The notes beneath the pieces were generated by a model. It was given only the letters and a program-made list of their open reading frames with translations. It was not told the origin of the DNA and searched no databases. Positions 35,501 to 47,562 of a stretch of 64,000 bases of DNA are shown here, piece after piece. The position numbers and the translations under genes were made by a program. How positions within the stretch are numbered: position 1 is the stretch's first letter; the number at the start of each line of letters is the position of its first letter. Source of the DNA: Torreya grandis (lineage: Eukaryota; Streptophyta; Pinopsida; Cupressales; Taxaceae); contig JARHVA010000459.1 of the NCBI GenBank assembly GCA_037957365.1, forward strand, positions 4,541,001-4,605,000. The letters are read 5' to 3'.

Positions 35501-37200
35501 AATCATCAATAACATAAAAAGATAGGTGAAAAAGAGGAGGATATATTATGTAAATAATATTTAAAAAATAGTGTATAAAATGGAGAATAAGTTGGAGAAA
35601 TGAAGATATCATTTTGAAATAGATATAATTCTTGAGAGGGAATCATATTAAATCATATCCATAAGAATGATTAGATATGAGAATGTGATATAAATTATAT
35701 GCAAAAGTGTGAATAAATATTGGTAATAAGATACAAGAACTAGTGTTTGATATTCCAATAAAGATGATAGTTCCATCAAATGAAATGATGTTAGATTATA
35801 GTGGATAAAAGGAAGGTGGGATAAAGATGGTAGATTTGAGGATAATGAATAGTAAATAGTTAGTTGTTGTATCTTTAATAAAACTAGACTTAGAAATGAT
35901 AAAGTGTAATCTTATGACCAATTAGGAATCATAATATACCAAAAAACATCTCTATAGAGAAAGAGGGAAATTAAATAATTACATGGATGAATTTCATAGG
36001 TTACAAGATTTTGTGGAGAAAGGGAGGGCACAATTTTTATAAGGTATAAACATGAGTGACAATAAATTAATAGAAACATTAGATATGGATATTGAGTACA
36101 TTTTAAATGCACCTAACATTTAATAACAACATATACAGGAATATTAAGATTTAATAAAAACCTATAGAGGAATATCTCCAAGCATAGAGGGTAATGAAGA
36201 TAGAATCAAAATTTGAAGATTATGTAGAGGAGTTAACAAAGAAGATAATTGTTCTTTACATCAGAATAAAGAAAGTAATAAAAAAATTATTAATTCTATA
36301 ATGCACATGAATATGTAGACTCTCACATGAAGGAATAAAATGACATGCGTAATAAATTAGTGATGTAAATGTGTTATAAAAATGATAAATTAAAAACATA
36401 AAATATGTTTAACTAATATTTTTCATTTAAAGAAAGCTTGTAAAAAAACACACTAGTCTATACTTATTTTTTGGTGACCTTAATAAAAGGAAAATAAAGA
36501 TGGAAATGATTGTGCATCAATTTTATTATTAGAGGCAACTATTTTAGGTAGTGTTAAAAACTTATGAATAAAATTTTAGTAAACAATAAATTATTAAAAA
36601 TCTAATTTACGACATGCAATAATTTTTACCTCAAGTATAGTTGGTGATGGATCATTGGGATCTAATGGAGAAAGATACACATGATAAATTAGCATAGTTC
36701 ATGACTATGAAGTAAGTGGAAGTTACTAAAACTATATAAATTATAAAATTACCTGAGGAAATGTATAAAATATAGTGTGGGGTAATGTTGACCTTAGATA
36801 TGCACATAATGTAGACATTCAAATAAATTATATTTATGATGACGTAGAAATCATACATGCATAATCATTCAACATAGTTTAAATGTGTGGGAAAAATAGA
36901 ACAAATGAATAATTTTGGTGTGTAATTTAAGGATGAACCAATATAAAAATCAATGTGTGTATTGAAAATTAAAAAATATATATAATAAACACAAGGATGA
37001 AATAAACATAGATGAGGAGAAAATGATAGAATCAATGCATCGAGGAAATAAGAATATGGATGGTAAGGTATCAATACAAGTTGATAGGAATATGTTGAGA
37101 GAGAAATATAATATATTTTTGAGGATATATAGGTGAGTCATGATTTGAAAATAATAAGTGATGGTAATTTTTATCTTCTTGTAGTACACCCTGCTATGTC
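35501..37200. other. No gene seen
   Basis: AT-rich sequence beyond copy B. The minus-strand frames at 35912-36112, 36652-36858, 36865-37074 and 36950-37189 are short, rich in Y/I/F/L, overlap each other in different frames and match nothing known. Confidence 0.5.
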
Positions 37201-39900
37201 TTGAGACCTACTTCAAGTGACATAATAGAAACACTCCTAGGTTGTGTATGGCATATAATAGGAGTGAATCTATATATAAGGACATATCCTTATCGAACTA
37301 TAGTTATATTTATTTTATATCAAGTTATAGATCTGAAACCTACACTAACAAATCCCAATCTAAGTTAACACTATGTTCTTGTCATGAAAAGGGAGAAGAA
37401 AGAAGCTAAAAACTAAAAATAAGGTGATGCAACTAGTTATAATATCTCCTTCACCTACTCTATTAGCATAAGAATAACCAGTAAAGGATTGATTTTAGAT
37501 GCACACTATAATATACATGTTATAATATAGGTATAATTAAAGATCCAACTTGCATGAGGGATATATTTTCTACAATGTCCTTATAAATGAGGCAAAATTG
37601 ACTAATGAACATCTAAAATTGACATCAAATTAGGAAAAAGAGATTAAAAATACCAAATACAACTAAAATTATGAATTACACAGTGAGATATCAAGGAAAA
37701 AGAGGCAAATTTATTACTTTGTTAATAGTTCAAAGCCTAAGCTAGAGTTACAAGTCTCCAAACGAGTAGAGACTTGTCATACCCAACAGGAGGGATGCAA
37801 AATAAGGCATTTCTAGCCCTTTTTATAAGAATAATAGATAAGAGAGAGGGGTAAATCACTACAAAAATGCATATATAGGATTATTGCAACATTATCCTAT
37901 CCTATTTAAGATAGAAAAGGAAATTAGGAGCACTAAGACTCCTTCAATGCTAACCTACCATATTGACAAACTTCTCATGGAAACTGTCATAGTAATGGAG
38001 GAAATGGCCTTAATTTTGGAAGATAAATATGATCTAATAGTTTTTTTTCTCTTGATAAAATCTTGCATTGATTTCTATAATTCACCTCTCTCTTCACACC
38101 TACATGTCAAGACCTACTACATGGTTGATTTGGAAGAATAACTCTCACATCATTTTTAGCCTTCAATGTTGACTTTCCTTGATGAAAACTTCATGGAGGA
38201 GTTACATATCTATGAGATCAGTTTTCTAATGATTTATATCCCCATCATGCCCTTGATTATGTTTGATCCCACCTATAGTCATGCTTGAAAATCCATGTGA
38301 GCATAATTAAATTGGAAAAACACCTTAAAACTTATGTGGTGGTCTTTAACAGATGTGGAAGAGCTAATGTAGTATTCTAGTTCCTCATGTGGGCTCCTTC
38401 AAAAAATTAAACCTACATTTTAATCTTAACAAAACTATTTGATCCTATTATCTTATATTCAAACCTACAACAAGATTCTTCACCACTTTAAGATACTCTC
38501 CTAGACCTACTATATATTGAAACCTAGTTTTGAGGTCCTTTCTAAGCTTAAAACCTTCCTTGCTAGATTGAATCATCATTCTAAGAACTGTCTATAACTC
38601 TTATAGTTTTTTTAATCACTTGATTTATGATATTAGCTATATTTAAGGATTTTATACAAGTTTTTGATGGTTAAATTTAGCTTTTATACTTTTCAAAAAG
38701 CTTCTCAATCAAGATTATGATCTATAATTACCATAATTTGCATGCAATTTGGTTTATACCTATAATTTTATGAAACATAAAACTTGCAATGTGAGGTATA
38801 GGAATTAAAATTGAAGGTATAATCAGTGTTGACCATGTATTAGTCTTATATTATCCATTAAATATTCTCTTTAAATAGTCTTTCAACTTCAAAAAGAGAT
38901 CTTGAAATGTCTTCACTTTTCCCATCTAAGCTTGTAAACTCAAAGCTTTGTCTTAGTGATTTTAGAGATCTCTTGGCCCTCTATAAGTTAGTAGATCTAT
39001 TTTATTGATATTAACTCTTCAAAGAGTCCTAAAATTCCTTGAGCACCATGTTTTATGTGTGTGGAATTCCTATCTATGCTTATGACCATTAGCACCTCAT
39101 TGATAGTCCTCTTATAATCTAATTTCATGGCTTATCAAAAATAACCCTGCTCTATGTTAAGTCTACCTTGTAAAAATAGTTTATAGTCCTCCCACCTTAA
39201 GATCATGATGTTGGTAGTTTATAGAGACCATTGAAGCCCTTTTACACCTTTTTTTAGGCCCTCAACATTCTTCTTCTTTCATGAAAGGTTTCTTGGTCCC
39301 TTATATCTTAAGAACCTCTAACATCATTTCATTATATGGTAATTTATTATGCAAACAATATAAACTCCTTGTTTTAGACCTTAATTTATATCTATCAAAC
39401 TCCCACCTATATTATTATGAATCTTTTGTCTCTTTATATCATCATGATGCTAACTCACTTAGTACTTCAACCCTATACAACCTTCTAGTTTATGAATGGG
39501 CCAAAACATAGGTTTATTACGGTTTTGACTATTTCCTAAGTTTATAGACCTTAAAACTAACATAACTATTTTTTAATCACCTTAGAAACATAAAACTACC
39601 TCACACACATAAAAATGATCTCTCCAAAATCCCTTTCTAATTTCATCAATTTTCACTGGGTAAAACAAAAGATATGAGGTTTTATTACTTCTTAAAATGC
39701 TAGGTAGAAAATACACCTAGATACAAACATGAGAGAAGCATTTCTTGAATACATCACCTTTTGTGAACTATTATCTCATATTGATTATTTTTTGTGTCTC
39801 TAAACTTACCTAACACACTTTTAAAATTACCTTTACCACCTGAATAATCCTTAATGGTAGATTAAGACTCATTTTGACTATCATAACATCAATTCCAAAA
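37201..39900. other. No gene seen
   Basis: Unassigned sequence. The frames at 37884-38141 and 39281-39511 (plus) are short and show no domain. A TTTTTATAAG phrase near 37818 and ATATATAGG near 37871 are TATA-like, but there is no downstream gene to assign them to. Many short CCTTAAAACCT-type phrases recur from 38.5 kb on and grade into the repeat array that follows. Confidence 0.45.
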
Positions 39901-39949
39901 CCCAGACCTATAAATCCATTAGAAGAGTCTTGAGGTTTATATATAACCT

Positions 39950-40690
39950 TGTCATGAAGTTATGTAGGATGTACATACATCTCACTACATATAAACACTA
40001 TCATAGGATAGGAAAATGGATCTAAAGGCCTTGATAAATAGTATCCTTGAATATGTAACCTATTTTGTATGGTACTGATGAAAATAAGAATTTTTTCAAA
40101 ATTAACATTTCATTTTATATTTGAGCCTCCATTTCTTAGGAGCAACATTCTAAAATGCATTGACAACCTCATTTTATTGGTGTATAGGCTTGTACATATC
40201 CTTCCAAAATTGAAACCTAATCAACACTTTGAGAAAGGCTCCTAAAAGTCTGCACCTTACTTGAGAGACATAGGGAGAAAGAGGAATGGTATTTGGGATA
40301 TATTTTAATTATTTCCCTTAGGATGAAACCTCTTTAAATTCATTGATAACCCATCTTATTTTTTGTAGACCTATAACTTTCTCCTTAAAATTGAAACCTC
40401 TTCAATACATTGCAACTTGGACTATTATGGATCTACATCTATACTTGGTTGACTTTTGATGAAAGTATAATTTTTATATACTAATTCAATACCTTTCACT
40501 AGGAGAGTAACACCTAAAAATACATTAGAAACCTTACTCCTTGTGATTGTAGGCTTATGTGTCTTCTTTGAATCTTAAAACCTTGATAAAACTTGAGAAT
40601 GGCTCCCATGAGCCTATACCTATGTTCAAATGGTCTTGAATGTAGATGAGAATGTTATTTGGCTTGGTTGAGGCCCATTCATCAAGAGAA
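39950..40690. repeat. Degenerate tandem array, period about 182 bp
   Basis: Three diverged units start near 40135, 40317 and 40498, anchored on CTTAGGA or CTAGGAG with spacings of 182 and 181. Each unit carries, in order, AACCTC-TT, a TAGGCTTGTAC or TAGACCTATA phrase, TTGAAACCT and (in two units) GAGAA-GGCTCC. A fourth, weaker unit probably precedes at about 39950. There is no coding potential. Confidence 0.6.
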
Positions 40691-41580
40691 AAATCCCAAA
40701 TGATTTAAATTTTAAGGGTTTATGAAGTTTAATCCCTAGGTTATTAAAGGGTCTAACCGTAGTAAATCAGGGCACAAATATGTAATAAATACAACCACTA
40801 ATTTGTATAAGAATTGACCTAATATAATATTTAAAAAATAGTAATAAATGACACAAATAAGTATTTATCTAGAATATAACTAAATTAAATTAGCTAGAGG
40901 CTGAAAATTAGTGTGAAAGCATATATGAGTGTCACAAATAGGGTCTAGGTGTTAGAAACACTCTTAGATAGTAGTGGTGTACCTTTAACATTAGTGTTGG
41001 GGTTCTAGTTTCCTACTTTCAATGGTAATGTCCTTTGTGTAATAACTATCTAATCTTTTGATTACACCTCTGACTGGGTTTGATCTCCCTATGTCTATGT
41101 GGAAGAGTTCTAATTCATTATATGTTCACTATTTTGAACTGATTTATGAATAAACCTGTTGAGGTCAACATACCCCCTATTTTTTTTAATTAGGGTCCCA
41201 TGTGTTAAATTGTCCAATTTGTACCTTAAAACTAAATATTCACTTGATTATTGTTTTATTAACATGTTTACACATTATTTCTACTTGTATCTCATCCACA
41301 CCATGTCCTAGTTATCTATATGTTCATAGTTATACTTCATCTTTTCTTAAAATTTTGAACCTTTGATCTTCATGTTTGAAGTTGCAGATATTATAGAGCT
41401 CTCATTGAATAGATTATGATGGTATTTTGAAAATTCAATCCATATTCAAGATTTTAATATCTTTTGGTTTATTAAAAAATTGAATTGAATCCATCTTCAA
41501 GCTTTTTAAAACCTTCATTCATAAACCCTAGCTTAGACCCCTCATTCAAATTTAAATTTCATGGGAAGCCCCACAAGAAC
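40691..41580. other. No gene seen
   Basis: Sequence between two repeat arrays, without a useful frame or a recognised element. Confidence 0.5.
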
Positions 41581-43200
41581 TTTTAAAATGTTATGGACTT
41601 AGTTAAAATTTTATACTAAGATTTAGTCATGTTTTTCAACATGACCAAACTTGGTTGTAGATTATACACTAGGTATCTTTTATATCCCAAGCCCTTGTCC
41701 CCTTTTATTTTAATGTGGTCTAACTTTAATGTTTATAGGGTCATTTTTCTATGTTATTAACTTAATATAAATGTCTCAGTCCTAAGCCCCATTCATGTTT
41801 ATTAACAAAAACAATACCTTAGTCTTAAGACTTTATCCTAAGTCTTATATGTTTTCTAACCCTAATTTAAATCATGTGCTTCTCTGAAAGATTGATGATC
41901 CGCATTCATGCACATGCTAATGATCCAATAGAGTAAAACCATCATGGACTGAAATGGGTCCCTTTATTATAACATAGACTTAGATTAAGTTTTACCCTAA
42001 GGTTTTCATTGGATTTATCAATACAATAAAACCCTAGGATAAAACTCATGTTATGACTTCAATTATTTGAAAGGCATTCATTTTATTATGTTTTAAAAAC
42101 TAGGTTAAGAAACTTGTTTTAGACATTGGTTTAAAATCTAAATGGTCATAATATCACTTAATACTTTTTGTGATTTCAAAAGCCAATGAGATCTAACTAC
42201 CTAGATCATAATCAATGACCTGTGGATGCTCATAAAATTGATCAGATGATGCATATCAAGTCAAAGTTCCTATGGGACCCAGTATTCATTGGACTTAAAT
42301 TTGATGTTCTCATACCCATGAATTGATGTTTATAAGGCCATCAATGAAATCCATGAGGCCATCATTAACATTCATGAGTCTATCAAATTTTAGTCCCTAT
42401 AATTAATTATGAAAGCTTAAAATTTACATTCTTTTGATCATCAATTGACGTCCATGAGCCAATCATTGACATCCATGAGACTGTCAAATTTTAACACCTA
42501 TGAATAATTATATGAGCTCAAATTTGACATTCTTAAAATAATCAATTAACATCATTGAGGTTGTCATTGATGGCCATGAGGCCATCAAATTCAAGCTCAG
42601 GAACTAATCTCATTTGGATAAATGAACATGTTTCTTATTTACATTGTAGGAATAATGGTGTCTCATTTAGAAAATAAGCCTATTTAGAGTTGTGCTTTAA
42701 TGATAAAATTGGTTTTACATTTAACCTTTAACCCGTTATAGACCAAGTTAAAATTTTCATGGGATAAATTATAGACACCTTAAACCTAGCTCAAATTTTA
42801 TCCTAAAGTGCAACCATGTTTGTAAACATTTGACTAAACTTTGGTCTAAAATATAATACTTGGTCTACATATGTCCCATGATCTTATTTAGGTCTATTTC
42901 ATTGACTTAAGATAACAAATAAAAGGTACCATATTAAAATTTAGATTAGATCATTTTACCCTAAAGCTTTATCATATTTATTAATATGATAAAATATTAG
43001 GTGAAAAGGCATTTTACTCAGTCCTTATTATTAAAGGTCCCCTTTTATCATGATCTAAACTTAGCTTAAACACTTTACCCTAAAGTTTATATCATGTTTT
43101 ATTAACACAAAATAAACCTTAGTCCAAAGTATTTAACCTATGTTCTTATATGTACCAATTCTAACTTAAAAATTATACACCTTTATAGGATCTATAGCTC
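41580..43200. repeat. Array of long-hairpin repeat units
   Basis: At least six diverged units share the layout ACCCTAA(A/G)G, then an inverted repeat around TCATGTT-loop-AACATGA, then CCTTAGTC. The cores lie near 41626-41645 (perfect 8-bp arms), 41793, 42010, 42816-42829 (perfect 6-bp arms), 42957-43004 (arms of about 22 nt with mismatches; core 42971-42990 perfect) and 43092. Spacing is 120-170 bases where units are adjacent. The array is interrupted by the 100-bp repeats at 42.3-42.6 kb. Confidence 0.6.
42339..42600. repeat. Tandem repeat, period about 100 bp
   Basis: Units start at 42339, 42439 and 42540, each with CATCAAT or ATCAATT, CATGAG, then a second TCATT-ACAT-CATGAG block and ATCAAATTT. 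The third unit is partial. It contains a perfect 9-bp hairpin with a 4-base loop at 42567-42588. Confidence 0.75.
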
Positions 43201-43944
43201 ATGTGAGATCAGAGGAATATGATCAAATGGGGTGATATCTCTATGGACTATTCAACCTAACCTCCAAAGGCCCACGGGATCACCACATGGTAAATGCACT
43301 CCAACTGATGGAACTAACAAAGTGTAGACCTCAAGAAGCCTTACAAGACTACCAAGTGGCATAACTATGGATCTTAGTACAAAAAATGACCAATGAAATT
43401 TAAATATTAGGATCAAGATCAACAAACAATGTTTATCCATGCAATATGATCTAATAGAGTGAGATGAGGCAAAATTTTCAAAACCAATGATCAATTTTTT
43501 AATATTAATGGACAAAATGCCATGAAAAGTATGATGTAGATGCCATGATGATACCATATGGGTAGAAAATGACAAAAATAGAGATTTTGTGGGCATGGAA
43601 AATCAAGGGTATAAATACCAAGGTTCAAATCAAATCCAAGGCATGAATTCACTCAAGTGCAAAAGCTATCACCATTAAATTTTGAAGTGACATTTAGAAA
43701 AACCATAAGCATATAAAAAGCCCTAATTCAGTCATAAATTGATCATAACTGATCCCAAGAGTGTCTAAATACTATTTAAGCAAGTGAAAACTAATCAAGA
43801 GGAAAAATATAGACCACTAGTGAGCATTTTAATCAACTCATAGTAATGGTCGCATGAAAGCAATATAGAGAGGACATAGAACACTAATTAACCATAGATT
43901 TTGAAGGAAGGGTCTTTAAACACAAAGTACTTGACATTGTGGCA
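43201..43944. other. Left flank of the Tat insertion, LTR-like promoter sequence
   Basis: No gene. A TATAAATA at 43610-43617 within GGGTATAAATACC looks like a TATA box. Continuing across the insertion, the right flank starts CACTGGGGACAATAATTAG. I infer an older LTR or promoter region as the target. The 114-codon minus-strand frame 43596-43252 has no known domain and is probably fortuitous. Confidence 0.4.
43610..43617 (+). promoter_or_regulatory. TATA-box-like element in the target sequence
   Basis: TATAAATA flanked by GC-containing bases, 333 bases upstream of the Tat insertion. It is likely the promoter of an older element that the insertion broke. Confidence 0.35.
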
Positions 43945-43949
43945 TTGAA
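43945..43949. repeat. Target-site duplication TTGAA, left
   Basis: TTGAA directly precedes the 5' LTR and matches 59878-59882 exactly. Confidence 0.92.
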
Positions 43950-45100
43950 TGTAGACACCTAAAATTGGCCACCGATAACCTCCAATCAGGCTTTTGACCA
44001 ATTTCCACCCAAAATGCACAATTTGGCATAAAAACACTAAAACATGATAAATGATGTGAAAATAACATATTCAAGGACCAATTTTGGCTAGGGTATCCCT
44101 AAATGGAGAAATTTAATTTATGGGTCAGCTAACTTTGATTAGATCATTCTGAGTCAAAATGCCAATTTTCTACCTAGGTGCTCTAGATTGCTCTTCCCTA
44201 TCAAATCTTCTTCACAAGACACATTCCTTTGTTATTTTTTGTTGGTAGCATCACAAATTAGAATATGGTTCTAATGCATTTTATAGTGACTTTAAATTCC
44301 AATCTAGTCAAATTTTGGACCAATAATAGGGCATTTTGATCAATTTGAGTAATTTGTGCACAATGTGCTTAATCATGATTAAGAGACAATTAATCCAAAT
44401 CAAGGCCTCATTAAGAATTACATGGAAACTTGTTGAATAATTTGTTTTGGAAATGAATATTTAATATTTTCATCATTAGGTGACCTCATTTCTTGGGAAG
44501 ACATCCCTAAGCCATAAATGCCATGAATATAAGGATTCATACGCTTCATGCCTCTTAATTGCCCCTTCTTTCAATATCATGATAAGGATAATTATAAAAT
44601 TAATTCCAAAAATTGAATTAATCTTCAACCACACATCTCAATCTCAAGATGGATGGTTCAGGTTGATTCTAGACATTCTAAAAAATCTATACATAGAGAG
44701 GCCATGAACATCATCTCTAAGCTATTTTTGGTGCAAAGTTATAATGCATAAATATATTCAAGGAGCCATTGCAACTAGTGTCACCATGCCAAATTGATTT
44801 CAATCCAATCCAAGCCATAAGCCAAAGGTGCCAATGAGAGATGAAGGTAGCCAAGATTCCATTACCAGGGACTTCATGAGCACTAAATCAAGTAAGCCAC
44901 TACAACAAGCATTTTGGAGCATCCAAGGAAGGTAAAAGAAGGTTTATTTTGAATTTTAGTTGTGTGTTTTATTCATGTTTGTTAACTAAGCTCTCCTTAG
45001 TGTTTAGGCCTAGAGATGTTATGCTTTTTAGTGTGTTTCTTTCATTTTGGAACTAACAAGATACTAACCATCCTCTCTTGAGTCAAATTCATAGATCACA
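43950..45100 (+). mobile_element. 5' LTR of the Tat element
   Basis: Begins TGTAGACACC and ends GATCACA. It is colinear with 58715-59877 throughout. The TATA position reads TATACATAG at 44688-44696, one base from the TATAAATAG kept in the 3' LTR. The 75-codon frame at 44480-44707 falls inside the LTR and is not a gene. Confidence 0.93.
44688..44696 (+). promoter_or_regulatory. Decayed TATA box of the 5' LTR
   Basis: TATACATAG, about 740 bases into the LTR, aligned with TATAAATAG at 59454-59462. By its place in the LTR it would have set the start of the element's genomic RNA. Confidence 0.6.
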
Positions 45101-47562
45101 TAATAGTATGCTTGATGGGACCAACATCAATTACATATTTTAACTGACATCAGTTAGCAAAACTAACATTAGTTAGATTTTGGTTAGCCAAGATAACCTT
45201 TGTTGGTTGTATATAGCTGATGTTGGTCACTATGTTTTTCCAAAAACATAGACCTGAGAGCTATTTTTTTTAAGTTCATTGTTTCAAAACAAAAAGAGAT
45301 TCAAATCTAAAGGACATGATGATATTTTTATTGTAATACCGAGCTTGAAATTTGACAAAAACATGTTTAGATCACCTTCTTCATGCTTAAAAATCAATTA
45401 AGAACTCTGTTTTGGTGTTTAAAATTTTTAGATCTTTATGATGAATGCTTTCAAAGTTTGTAACTAAGACCAAGGGGTAAAATGAACACCACTAAATCTT
45501 TCATTTTGGGCTTAAAATTGAACTCACTTGTCAATTTTTGTTTGTAATAGTTATTTAATAAAAATTTATTTTGGCAAAAAGAGGAATGTTGCATGTATGC
45601 TCTTCCATTTGTCCCCTATAGGGAACCCTTGGAATCAAAATCACCATTCCTATTGTAAATAGCCTAGTCTAAGCTTAGAAATGAAGTCATCTAAAGCAAT
45701 CCCAAAAAACTCATCAAAGTTTGGGTGACCTTTAAAATGACCCTAAAGTATTTTTATTTCATGCTTTCTTTATTTTTATGCAAACTTGGCTTGCGAGAGG
45801 GACTTCATCACATCCTACAAGTTCTTTAGGGAAGCTTTGACCTAGGTTTTCATCTCTTGGCATTTACTTAATTTGGATCCTTTAGAGTTACACATAGGAC
45901 ATAGTGGAACTTTGGACATCACACTAAAATGAGTGAACAACAAGATGTAGTGGTTGAAAAAAATACTAGACCTTTTTGCAATAATCTAAGTGATACGAAA
46001 CCAAAATCTGTGCTTTTATTTTGCATTGTTTGGCATGAAATTCATTATGCAATTGATTCCCCTAGATTTTTTAGAAACTTTTTAGATTTTAGACAAATCT
46101 CCACTTGCCATGGAAGTATTTTTCATGCAAGGTGCACCTCAAGGTCCATGTTGTAGTAATGTCATTTGAGATAAAGGGGGTGTAAAATCCCTACTATATA
46201 ATGTGTACTGACTTTTGGATGAACACCTAAAATCCTCTCAAATGATGTATATTGACAGATTCCAATAATACCAAGCAACCTTATTAGTTTAGGATCTAAA
46301 AGTGATTAATTAATGGGTCTTATCATAGATTAAAGCCTTATTTGGAGTCAAAACTTGGTGTGAATAAACAATCTAAACCAAACATATAGCCCAAATTTTC
46401 CTTTGAACAAAGAGGCATTATATTGCCTACATGAGATCATCAATTTGACTTGTTTAAAGTTCATCAAAAGTTTGAGATTAATATCATCCACTTTGGTGTA
46501 GTTATGATACCCAATTGAGTCTAGTCCTTTACCAAAGTTGTTTAAGTCCTTCACTTATAATCTAAAATTGAAATTGCACCTTTATAAGCTCATAGGGTTG
46601 ATGTCTTAAGTGGGTTCACCATTTTTACTAAACTTTGAGGGAACTTAGGTTTAATTTTCAATTTGGGTTAAAGGCCATTTAAGACTCATAATCATTATCA
46701 TCACTTGATAGACTTAAGCCATTTTGTGCTAAACACTTGCACTTTGAGTTTATGCACCACAACATTTTGAATCAAGAAAAGTAGTGTTATGTTATCAAAA
46801 TTATAGGAAAACATCTTTGCCTTAGAGAGTTTTTAAAATAAAACATTTTATTACACCTTTTGAATAGTATAACATGTTTATGCTACCCAAAAAATTTCAA
46901 ATATTTTTTCATAGACACTCTTGCATAGAGTTTCAAATTTATTCCTACATTTTTTAAACCAATATAAATGTACTTTTGTGATCCTTTGTCTAAATTATAG
47001 TTATACTAAACACTTTTGTCTAGCTTGTTTGTCAAAAGAACCAGGTTTTATACCATTTTTTGTGAGAAAATAAACTATTTCTAAAGTGCTTTTTTGTTTC
47101 ATACCTTATACCTAGTTGATGAAGTTCATGTTCAATAATCAAATGCCTAGTGTTTATTAGAAGTGTTTCAAATCTGTTAGATTAAAAACTTTCATCTATT
47201 TCAAAGTATATATTTTGATGTTGTTTTGCCAAGAGTCATATCACATGCCTTGTTTGAGCCTAGATTTTGACACCACATTTGGCCAAAAGACCTAAAAACT
47301 TTTAAATTCCTAGATTAGACTAATTTAAAACACTTTAACCTTAGAGTTTGGAATTTTGATTTTTGGTCCATTTACTTGATTACTTTTGTTTGAATAGTGA
47401 AACATTAGATATTTCATGCTTGCTTGTTTCCTCATAAAACTTTGCATAAACCTTTTGATTCTTTTTATGAATCTAGACCAAGTTGTACCATCATCTATTT
47501 TAGACATTTTCATTTTTAGATTTTTTAGAACTCTTTGACCTTTTATCACAAAAGCATTGACT
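45101..47562 (+). other. Untranslated leader of the Tat element
   Basis: 2.46 kb between LTR and gag. No clear primer-binding site follows the LTR (TAATAGTATGCTTGATGGGA). A nested set of inverted repeats at 45119-45228 is annotated separately. Ogre-type relatives carry an extra ORF here; the only plus-strand frame is 45929-46156 (75 codons), which has no recognised domain. Minus-strand frames at 46348-46554 and 47325-47576 are not credible genes. Confidence 0.6.
45119..45228 (+). promoter_or_regulatory. Nested inverted-repeat cluster just after the 5' LTR
   Basis: Outer arms GACCAACATCA (45119-45129) and TGATGTTGGTC (45218-45228) are perfect 11-bp complements. Inside lie AACTGA-CA-TCAGTT, AACTAA-CA-TTAGTT and GGTTA-N7-TAACC, each self-complementary. 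As RNA this would fold into a multi-branched structure at the place where retroelements keep primer-binding and packaging signals. The function is inferred. Confidence 0.5.

Noticed and set aside
35912..37189. Cluster of short minus-strand frames
   Set aside because: Overlap one another in different frames, rich in Y/I/F/L as expected from AT-rich DNA, and match no known protein.
42960..43004. Candidate microRNA precursor hairpin
   Set aside because: Arms of about 22 nt with a 4-base loop are too short for a plant precursor, and the same hairpin repeats in an array; annotated as a repeat instead.
43252..43596. 114-codon minus-strand open frame, leucine-rich
   Set aside because: No domain, lies opposite a TATA-bearing LTR-like region, and composition explains its length. 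No paralog or context supports a gene.
45929..46156. 75-codon plus-strand frame in the Tat leader, considered as an Ogre-type extra ORF
   Set aside because: Far shorter than the extra ORF of Ogre elements and without a recognisable domain.
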